Below are positions 56,583 to 64,000 of a stretch of DNA of 64,000 nt, in pieces. Location: positions 5,332,001 through 5,396,000 of the forward strand of contig CM066292.1 of assembly GCA_033816765.1 (NCBI GenBank), read 5' to 3'. The stretch comes from Nothopassalora personata (lineage: Eukaryota; Ascomycota; Dothideomycetes; Mycosphaerellales; Mycosphaerellaceae). The translations under genes were made by a program, and so were the position numbers. The notes under the pieces are model-generated. The model worked only from the letters and a program-made list of their open reading frames with translations. It searched no databases and was not told the origin of the DNA. Numbering within the stretch: the stretch's first letter is position 1; each line of letters begins with the position of its first letter.

Positions 56583-57660
56583 CCCGCATGCGGGTCCTAA
56601 AATACCGTATCGGAAGGTGAGAGCGCATGGAAGACAACTTGATAGAACCTTCGAGTAGCACGGTGGGATGTTTAAGGTGGCCTAGTAGAAGCGGAGGGTT
56701 TGATCTGAGCTGTCAAGTGTCAATGAAGGACGAGGACAACGAGTTATTTTAGGCTGAAGCGAGTCCCTGAGACATTCCAGGCACGTCCAAGATTGTGTCA
56801 GAGACGAGACTTGCCGAGACAACAGAACACAACCATTGTGTTGTAAGACATCGCAGCCTTCGATACTGGCATACCATGTCGAATGCGCTGATTGTGTTCA
56901 GCGAAGTCCTCTGGTTTCCCGACTTTCACTTCCCTTTCCAGCAGATGACGGAACGTGGGTCGAACTGGTGACTGGCTAGAAGCCGCACTTGCTACAAACT
57001 GTTGTCCAGCTTCTACCACAGCAAAAGGCTTCAACAACTCTGCACTTAGCCGCCGAGCCTCTTCCTGTCGAACTCACGACATCAAATTTCTGAGCTGCCT
57101 TGCTGGACAAGCGAGTGCGACAAATTTCGCCCAAACCCTGAGTCAAGTCAACCACTTGCCCGAATCACCTTTCCACCAACGCGCCGAACCACATCCCGCG
57201 AGGCACTGCCGCCATCATCAACGAGTGGCATCGTATTTCCACAGCAAATGCTATTGACTCGTAGGTATTCGTGAATGCGCGACGCGATGTCACCACGCTT
57301 ACAAGTGAACCACCAGGCTCGAGCAACATTCACTTCGGCAGAAGCTCCAGGTCTTGGCATTGCGTCAAAGCGCCACTCGCCTCCTTCACTCGCACCGTGC
57401 ACTTTCTTCACGACACAGCAAACATCCTTCCCAACTTCGCGACTTTCTTTCACTACAAATTGTCAATAGGCGACCGCGCGCACCAGACCACCGCGACACA
57501 ACCTTGCACCTGTTGGCACAACCACTGCTGCACGCGCTCGCTTTCCTGCCGCCTCGACGATTTGCGACAGTGCTTTTCTACCACCCTTGCTGCGCGCGCA
57601 CCAAGTCTCTGCCCCTCAACACTGTCTGACACAACCACACCACCTCGCCGTCACTACACG
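56583..57660. other. Upstream region of the 57661 gene, no gene seen
   Basis: A frame in phase with the downstream gene is open from 57271, but its first codon is not ATG and its residues (Cys/His/Thr-rich) do not look like coding sequence. A long leader is likely. Confidence 0.45.
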
Positions 57661-60051
57661 ATGACACAGTACAGCTCGCGCGGCAGTATGCCCAGCGTGT
57701 CCGTTATGCCCGGCGTGTCCAGCATTCTGGACGTCCCGAAGCCCACTCCTCCACCAGCTGCTGCTGTTGTCACTGTAACATCATCGGCACAGTCTCCAGC
57801 CTCCGACAAAACCTACACTGGCCAGGCAGCTATCGCACGGTTCAGTCAGCTTGAGTTCGACTACACCACACTGAATGTGAAAGTCAACTGCAACAACGGC
57901 AGAGTGTCATTCGGCGCGTCCTTCTACCCAGCCGACTCGAAAGCCACCGAAGTCGAGAAGCGTCGCGAAGAGGTCGCAGACCTCATGGGCGTCTCTTCAG
58001 TCGAGACTCGTCTGACAAAAGCTCGTCTGGCTAAGATGATCATGCCCTGCATGCGCGCTGGTAACCCACAGGCGTACACAAAGATCCAGGCACAGACGTA
58101 TGGTCCTCTGGCAGATTGTGTGCTCGAATCAATCAGCGCGAACACGCTATCATCGCGGCTGAGGGTGGTCACCGCGGAGGACGGCGAGATCAAGCTAGTC
58201 ATGAGAAACTTCATGCTCGCAGATCAGTCGCCCATTGTCGGTGAAGGCAAGTGTAACTTCGGTATTGCTGTCCTACACAAGCTGCACGAGAAGTATCCAC
58301 AGCTGTACCCGCAGTTCAGCGATTACATGGATCAAGAAGACCTTGAGGCCGCACTGGAGAGTGATGATCTCGAGGATATATTCGATGCCGAGGAAGCTAT
58401 CACGCAGGAATTCGAGAAGTTTATCGTGAACAATTCGCTGCCACCGCCGCTGCCACTATCACCAAACAATCAGCGCCAAGCATCACGCGATGGGATCTCC
58501 GAGCAAGCGACGAAGGCTAAGGCTAGTTCCCTGTCATCGCAAGCCTTGCCGCTAACCATAACGCCTGCTATGATCGAGGGCCAGCCAGCTGAGAAGAAAG
58601 GTAAAGTGCCATCACGCGAAGCTCAGCCTGCAGCAGCAACGAACCCACAGCCAGTCGTGCCGCCTGTCCCACAAAGCACAGGAGATCAGAGTGAGCAGGC
58701 GCCTATCTGTAACCTGTCCGCTTCGGCTAACAAAAAGCGTGGTGCCAACGAAGCAGGCTTTCGCGATGAGAAGCCACCTAAGCGCATGAAAGATGACGGA
58801 GAGATCGCGGCATCGAATGCTGTGGACGTTGAGAATCCCGCGCCAAATGCTTTCGATCTGTTGGCGGCCAACCTGGGCGTGACTAACGAGGAGCCCGCTG
58901 ATCCACTGAAGGGCGAGGTGGTCGGTAACAAGAAGCGTAGTCGCGATGAGACTGGCAGCGATGAGACTCAGGCTCCGGCTACCTCAAAGAGGAACAAGAC
59001 GCACAATGATGGCGCAACCACAAAGGATCTATCAGAAGCCGCTTTGTATGACCCGCCAACAGCCACGACTGGCGAGATGTCGACCGACTCTCCCACTCTT
59101 AAGCAAGCAACGAGACCGATCAAGATTGGGAAGTCGAACAAACGCCCTGCGCCACCAGCGAAGCCATTAGCGATTATCTCCACTTCTGTGAGCTCCTCCG
59201 GCACTGGCTCGACTGCTTCAGGCCCCTCTACTGGACGCACTACACCACAGCTATCGATAGGAGCATCGCCACCGCCGAAGCTGCAAAGCAACAACTCACG
59301 TCAGCACAAAGTGCTAGCCAGGAACCGTGAGAATGGCAAGCCTTGTCCAGGGGAGACGCCAAAGCCTTCTACCAAGAAGACAGACAAGATTGGGGATGAT
59401 GGGCTCGAGCCCAGCGATCTGCTCACTGTCGTAGAGGCAGATGAGACTTCGCGTGCATCTCTCCCGAAGCCAACCTACCAGCGATCAGCTTCGCGAAAGG
59501 AGACAGACAAGATTAAGGCCTCAGAAGCTGTTGCGGATGACACCGAGTCGATTTCCACAGCAAAGAAGCCGAAGAGTGCGCCGAAGCAGAAGATCCTCCC
59601 GGGCCCTTCGCCATACGAGAAGGGAGACCCTCGACCAGCAGACTGTCCAACTGAGGACGAGGTCGGACTCGCCTGGTGGAATAAGAAGGAGGGCCTGGGC
59701 GGCAAGCATTACAAGAACATTACAAACAAGCTGATGATGGTATACCTCGCCTACCACGGTATAGAGTTTACGGATCAGCGAGGCGGTGGCAGAGACCTCC
59801 TCGTCGCGAAGATCGAGGAGATTAGCCCCGACATCCAGAGACAGAAAGCGGAAGCCGAGGAGAAGAAGAACCGGCGGCGACCTGCCTCTCCTCCGCAGGA
59901 GTCGTCATCTGAGAAGAATTTTGGCAGCATTGGCTTCTCGAAGAAGGCACCAGGCCAATACCGATCGACTTCACGACCCCAAGTTGCTATCGAGCCCCAA
60001 CGACCACTACTTGCGCACCACCCGCACTATCTATCATACTACCACGACTGA
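57661..60051 (+). CDS. Large Ser/Pro/Lys-rich protein, probably nuclear, function unknown
   Basis: ATG at 57661 gives 796 residues. The phase is open upstream to 57271, but the composition changes at MTQYSSRGSMPSVSV, so this start is chosen. Residues ~55-255 look folded, with FSQLEFDYTTLNVKVNCNNG and SVETRLTKARLAKMIMPCMR, and an acidic segment DYMDQEDLEAALESDDLEDI. The middle (~270-650) is low complexity with repeated basic NLS-like motifs (NKKRGANE, PPKRMKDD, NKKRSRDE). A second conserved-looking block at ~660-740 reads PTEDEVGLAWWNKKEGLGGK, then HYKNITNKLMMVYLAYHGIE, followed by a charged helix. I do not recognise the family. A chromatin or transcription role is only a guess. Confidence 0.8.
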   Translation: MTQYSSRGSMPSVSVMPGVSSILDVPKPTPPPAAAVVTVTSSAQSPASDKTYTGQAAIARFSQLEFDYTTLNVKVNCNNGRVSFGASFYPADSKATEVEKRREEVADLMGVSSVETRLTKARLAKMIMPCMRAGNPQAYTKIQAQTYGPLADCVLESISANTLSSRLRVVTAEDGEIKLVMRNFMLADQSPIVGEGKCNFGIAVLHKLHEKYPQLYPQFSDYMDQEDLEAALESDDLEDIFDAEEAITQEFEKFIVNNSLPPPLPLSPNNQRQASRDGISEQATKAKASSLSSQALPLTITPAMIEGQPAEKKGKVPSREAQPAAATNPQPVVPPVPQSTGDQSEQAPICNLSASANKKRGANEAGFRDEKPPKRMKDDGEIAASNAVDVENPAPNAFDLLAANLGVTNEEPADPLKGEVVGNKKRSRDETGSDETQAPATSKRNKTHNDGATTKDLSEAALYDPPTATTGEMSTDSPTLKQATRPIKIGKSNKRPAPPAKPLAIISTSVSSSGTGSTASGPSTGRTTPQLSIGASPPPKLQSNNSRQHKVLARNRENGKPCPGETPKPSTKKTDKIGDDGLEPSDLLTVVEADETSRASLPKPTYQRSASRKETDKIKASEAVADDTESISTAKKPKSAPKQKILPGPSPYEKGDPRPADCPTEDEVGLAWWNKKEGLGGKHYKNITNKLMMVYLAYHGIEFTDQRGGGRDLLVAKIEEISPDIQRQKAEAEEKKNRRRPASPPQESSSEKNFGSIGFSKKAPGQYRSTSRPQVAIEPQRPLLAHHPHYLSYYHD

Positions 60052-61259
60052 AACTCGCGGATGGAAGGTGCCTGACACCTGAAACACGACCGCCGACCAG
60101 TACCTGTAACTTTTGATCACACGACCCCAATATCTCTAGCGAAAAAGCCATGACCAGACAACCCATTACTTTTGACCGGATCATCCACATGCTCTTCACT
60201 CATCAAATCAAGACCCCTCAAACCACCTTCACAGTCCGGAGACCTTCAGCAGCTTGACACACCGCACTGCCCCATAGCATCCACATTAGAACAACGCAGG
60301 GGGCAAGGACCACAATCTCAGGACAGGGGACCTAAATCACTGGTGTCCAATACTCCCTACAGCACGGGAAGGAAGGATCTGACGGCTTGCACGACAGAAC
60401 CAGAATTTTCAAGCCAAGGAGACTTCACCAACTGGAAATGGAACAAATCCCATCGGAGCAGGCAACCCTAACCACGGGGAGAGAATATTAGATAGCTACA
60501 AACACTATAATCAGACGGGGACGAGCGAATTCTCCCCTAGTCTTTGCACACCGGCGAGCATGAGGTGATGGTTTGGCGGATCGTGGAGGTATAAGTAGTG
60601 AAGGGAGATCACAAACGATGGGAATGAATGGGAATGAAGGAGAAAATGAATGAATTCAGGCTGAATGAGACTATGGTCATGAATGTAGTGGAAGGAGAAT
60701 CGTTCCTTGGATTCTCTGCACGAGGCAATTGATCAAAGAGCTCCAAAATCGCCCTTGAGGTGATACACAAATGTAATGTCACCAATGTTTGACCCCGAAA
60801 CGGCACTGCGCTACATCTGGGTTCCAGCCCTTGGACTTTCTCGTCGAATTGGGTTTCCCTCCTCTCAGCCCTAGCTCCAATATAAAGCATGAGCCAATAC
60901 CTTGGCGGCGAACCATGTTTGGGCACCACACCGTCCTGCTCTTATTGCCCTATCTCAACTCGACAACAAACCACATGAACCTCCTCACTAACCTTCTTCG
61001 GCACCAGCACTAACTCCCTCACAAACTCCCACTTCATTGGGTCTTGGGAGACTAGAACTAGGGAGCGGATGCGGGTTCTGAGTTAGCCTGGAAGAGCGAG
61101 GACGAAGGATTAGGTTGTCATGGTTGGAGCGTGCGTGTCAGTCGAGACGACTACCAAAACTCCTGTGCTATATCTATTTTGTACACATCCCGTGATACTG
61201 ATACACCGTCGCAGACTCCAACAACGTCATCTCTCGTACAACGTGACCGCCGCATCCGC
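60052..61259. other. Intergenic between convergent genes, no gene seen
   Basis: A 1.2-kb stretch with short frames only. GAATG-type repeats lie at about 60620-60665. It probably holds the 3' ends of both neighbours. Confidence 0.5.
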
Positions 61260-62053
61260 TCAATTTGCCTTTACCGGCCGCGGCCTGCTCGCCGGCGAGA
61301 TCTTAATCTTCCCATCAGCAGTCCTATCGTTCTTGCCCGCAGAGATCTTCGGCAAAGGCCTGGGACCACCATTGTTCACTGAAGTCTTAGTGCCCGCAGT
61401 CTTGATGGGACCATTCGAGACGCCCGCTGGCTTGACAGGCTGAGGGCGGCTTGCTGCAGATATCCTGATCTTGCCATCTGGTGTCCTGTCCTCCTTCCCA
61501 GCCGCAATCTTGTTCAGACCCGACCCGGCCGATTTCTGCGGGAAAGCTTGATTCGGCTTCTTCGCAGGCAAGTTTCGCTGTGGCCCCGGAGGTGGTGGCT
61601 TCGAAGGCATAGCTCTAGGTGCAGGCGCAGGACTCGACGTCACGGCCTTCGGTTTCGATGCTGCTGGAACGCTCTTCTGCACTGCTGTCGGTGCCCTGCT
61701 TGCAGGCTTACTCACAGCTGACGATGGCTTGACGGCAGTCTTTTTCTCCGCGCCACTGGAGCTCCCAGACGGCGCAGTTGCATCGATGATGGATTGGCCA
61801 TAGTTGTTGATGTAACCACCAACGCCTCCTATGGCACCTGCAATGCCTATGGTCAGAACCGCATTAGTAGCCTTGTTGCGCGAAACAAAGACAGACCTTG
61901 CGCACTTTGTCCTACCCCTCGACCAGAGTTCTCAATCAGGGTTCCTGCTCCGCCAACTGCATTGCCGGCCATGGAGCCACCGGCTTGAATCGCTGTGCTG
62001 GCGGCGCCGTAGACTTTATCTACCACCCAATCTTTGGCCCATTGGAATACCAT
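61260..62053 (-). CDS. Small Gly/Pro/Lys-rich protein with a C-terminal duplicated motif (two exons)
   Basis: Exon 1 is 62053-61897, intron 61896-61847, exon 2 61846-61260; 247 residues, ATG 62051-62053. The N-terminal ~75 residues are Gly/Ala-rich and amphipathic (MVFQWAKDWVVDKVYGAAST, GGSMAGNAVGGAG, AGAIGGVGGYINNYG), suggesting membrane association. The middle is Pro/Lys/Ser-rich and disordered. Two copies of a ~27-residue motif end it: AGKEDRTPDGKIRISAASRP and AGKNDRTADGKIKISPASRP. The family is not recognised. It lies just downstream of the AGPAT-like gene on the same strand. Confidence 0.7.
61847..61896 (-). other. Intron of the Gly/Pro-rich gene
   Basis: 50 bp; donor GTCTGTC (less common), strong branch GCTACTAAT and acceptor ACCATAG. 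Removal joins the two frames as QSAQ/GIAGAIGG. Confidence 0.75.
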
Positions 62054-62540
62054 GTTATTCGGATATCACCTGAAGGAGTAGCGGGTCACGATAGTGTTGG
62101 TTGTGGGAGCTGGGTCAGTGTGTTGTGTTCGATGAATCTATGAGAGCACAGCAAATACAGCGTCAACACAGTGACCTTACCTTGGTCATGCCCGCCATCG
62201 TGACCGGGTACGATTGCAGATCTCCAAACATCTAGAAACTTGGTGTGTACGACGACGTTCGCTTGGCTGCTGGAGAACGTCATATCGCAGCGTGGGAATG
62301 CAGATGCACACCGCCACAGACCCACAGCCTACTTCCTTGCTTTCGAGACACGCGGAAGATGGGTACCCATATGTCACACGTGCTTCTGCGTTCTCTGACT
62401 GGCGGACTGTTCTTTATTATTCATCAGATGCTTGAGATATGAGTCGCATGCGCAGCACATCTAAGCTCATCACATTGTTTCATCTTCGAAGGAGAATGTG
62501 CTACTGATGGTGTATCCATAGACGTGCCATCGAAGTACTA
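62054..62540. other. Intergenic region between two minus-strand genes
   Basis: 487 bp, no gene seen; it should contain the AGPAT-like 3' end and the promoter of the Gly/Pro-rich gene. Confidence 0.5.
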
Positions 62541-64000
62541 TCACACCTCAGCAGGTCTTTTCTGAGGCGCCTTCTGATTGGTTTTAGTCTGATTTCTGAT
62601 CTTTCTTACATCTCCCCCAACAGGTGCACTCTTGACGGACGCGGCTTTCGTTACAGTCGCAGGGGCTGGTGTAGCTTTTGCCCAGTTCTCTGTCGTATTC
62701 GCGGCTCCTGGTGTCTGTGGGACCTTCTTGACATTCTTTGCAGTCAAAGGTATCTTCTTGCTCGCCGCAGCACCTTTCGCCACGCTATTCTGTACTGGTT
62801 GCTTGGTTGTCGACGGGCCTTGAACAACGATACCCGTAGCCTTGACCGGCGACGCCGCTTGCTTCGTAGGTGCATTGGCTTTCGAAGCACGTACTGCTCC
62901 TGTCTTCGGTGCTCTCGAAGCTGCCAGCTTCTTGACCTGCTGCCCTGCGGTATGAATTGCCATAGTGCTAATAGGCCGTGTAATCATGCTCTCCATGTTG
63001 GCGAGCGGTACTTGGGCCCGTACTTTCTGTGCTGGCGTTGTGGCGGTTCCACTACTTGCCAGCTGGTTTACCACCTTCGGTAGGTTCCTCTTGGTCTCGC
63101 TGTCGACAGACTTTGGTGCGCCAGGTGCATTGGCTACCTTCTTCGCGATATTTGCGTCTCCCGACTTCTGTAACGTATCTTTCATCTCCGCTTGGGTCAG
63201 AGGCGCAGTCTTGAGCAGTTTATTGATGACACTGTTAGGCAGTGGATTCTGCTTGTTCGCTGCCGTCAAGGCTTTCCTCATAGCTTCCTGCGAAATTGGT
63301 GCTTTAGATGCCTTTCCCAAGGTTAGAAGATTGAATTGCTGCGACTGCGCCACTTTGCGCATTATCTCGTCGAAGTTCAGAGGGTCTGTCACGTCGATGC
63401 TGGACATCATCCCAGCTGCGGAGGTAATGGGACCGAAAATGCTCAGGAACTCGTCCCACCCACCACCTTTGACGGATGTTGAGATGGCCTTAGCATGCAC
63501 TGGCTTCCTCTTGCCCTCTGCGGCCGCGATAGCTTTGCCCGGATCCTCAGTGGGAAAGTTTCCGAACTTGTGGTAGTACTCGAGGATGTAATCTTTCTCT
63601 CGCCAACGATTCAAAAGCCACCGGCTAAATGCCTCGTCATCTTCGTAAGGTATCTCCGAGATCTTGTAGCGTCGCCAGTACATGTTCACTGACTTCGGCG
63701 GGCGGCCCTCCAGAAAGGATGACTTCAAAGTGAAGATGTCTTGTCCGTACATGCCTGCGGGTACGCCTTCGTATGCAATAGTGCAGTCATAAAGCCAGTT
63801 GGTCGTAGGTCGCAGTTCCTTCAGACAGAATTGTAACCCAGTACTCCGCGGTAGTAGTTGATGCCTCATATCTGGTACGCCAGTCTTCTCGGCCCATCTT
63901 GCTGACTTCTCGCGTGTGCTTGCAGATAGATTCGTACCTTCCGGGAAGATCAGTAACCACATAGGATCAAGAGGATTCTTCAGGTGGTCCAAGTGCTTCT
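62541..64000 (-). CDS. AGPAT/PlsC-type acyltransferase with long C-terminal extension, 5' end outside window
   Basis: The frame is open to the right edge, so the N-terminus, including the HX4D catalytic motif, is outside. The visible part starts in the acyltransferase domain with DPMWLLIFPEGTNLSAST, containing FPEGT, which binds the glycerol phosphate. It continues with LLPRSTGLQFCL and DCTIAYEGVPAGMYGQDIFT, as in fungal Cst26/LCLAT1-like lysophospholipid acyltransferases. About 150 residues later the domain ends, and a ~330-residue Ala/Lys/Pro/Thr-rich tail follows, with repeated VKKVPQTPGA- and SRAPKTGAV-type stretches, unusual for the family. It probably acts at the ER in phospholipid acyl exchange. 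Confidence 0.85.
   Translation of the reverse strand, partial: KHLDHLKNPLDPMWLLIFPEGTNLSASTREKSARWAEKTGVPDMRHQLLPRSTGLQFCLKELRPTTNWLYDCTIAYEGVPAGMYGQDIFTLKSSFLEGRPPKSVNMYWRRYKISEIPYEDDEAFSRWLLNRWREKDYILEYYHKFGNFPTEDPGKAIAAAEGKRKPVHAKAISTSVKGGGWDEFLSIFGPITSAAGMMSSIDVTDPLNFDEIMRKVAQSQQFNLLTLGKASKAPISQEAMRKALTAANKQNPLPNSVINKLLKTAPLTQAEMKDTLQKSGDANIAKKVANAPGAPKSVDSETKRNLPKVVNQLASSGTATTPAQKVRAQVPLANMESMITRPISTMAIHTAGQQVKKLAASRAPKTGAVRASKANAPTKQAASPVKATGIVVQGPSTTKQPVQNSVAKGAAASKKIPLTAKNVKKVPQTPGAANTTENWAKATPAPATVTKAASVKSAPVGGDVRKIRNQTKTNQKAPQKRPAEV

Noticed and set aside
61853..62073. Plus-strand frames over exon 1 of the Gly/Pro-rich gene
   Set aside because: The minus-strand reading has an ATG, an intron with a strong branch site, and in-frame continuation; the plus frames have none of these.

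Overview
The window is nuclear DNA of a filamentous ascomycete, most likely a Dothideomycete (the class is inference). Evidence: 50-70 bp spliceosomal introns with CTAA/CTGAC-type branch sites, fungal protein families (DUF3431, cullin-3, fimbrin, PDAT, NatC acetyltransferase), and a 32-kb block of LTR retrotransposons carrying the mark of repeat-induced point mutation (RIP): CA and TG largely converted to TA, CG kept, and CAG/TGG codons turned into TAG.

Region 1 (1-34.1 kb) is a nested transposon cluster. A minus-strand Ty3/Gypsy element runs off the left edge (1-3600). It abuts an unclassified element with terminal inverted repeats (3601-13814), which holds a complete Copia element (7104-13051, TSD GTTCT). 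A composite Gypsy structure follows (13860-31611), with 66-bp terminal LTRs and a full-length 431-bp LTR in the middle. That middle LTR is split by a complete Gypsy chromovirus (20682-30584, TSD GTACA), which in turn holds a Gag-only LTR element (21598-24227, TSD GATGG) and a solo LTR (29812-30220). Other insertions are two related solo LTRs (1709-2056 and 8180-8509), a 762-bp insert with 16-bp target duplications (15146-15907), a tRNA-like remnant (19712-19785), a Copia-type terminal fragment (32320-32495) and a Tc1/mariner element broken by a 206-bp MITE (32541-34111). Host elements are RIP-mutated but most inner insertions are not, so order of insertion can be read.

Region 2 (34.1-64 kb) is ordinary gene space: cullin-3 (minus), a degenerate TolB-like beta-propeller pseudogene (plus), a 2EXR/F-box-like gene (minus), a Myb-like small gene (minus), a Tc1-type MITE, a DUF3431 membrane protein (plus), a 3-kb gene-poor stretch, a possible small membrane protein, phospholipid:diacylglycerol acyltransferase (minus) head-to-head with the NatC catalytic subunit (plus), fimbrin (minus), a large low-complexity nuclear-type protein (plus), a small Gly/Pro-rich protein (minus), and the 3' part of an AGPAT-type acyltransferase leaving the right edge (minus). 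These are unrelated housekeeping genes rather than a cluster. Two act in lipid metabolism (PDAT and the AGPAT-like gene) but lie about 12 kb apart.

Most unusual: an antisense frame in both chromovirus copies, lying between the chromodomain and the 3' LTR, whose protein has the cysteine spacing of a fungal Zn2Cys6 cluster followed by a coiled coil; the intact Gag-only retrotransposon with LTRs identical by eye; LTR families that share 3' halves but have unrelated 5' halves; and the unclassified TIR element. Exon boundaries were placed by reading splice signals and reading frame by hand. No database search was possible.
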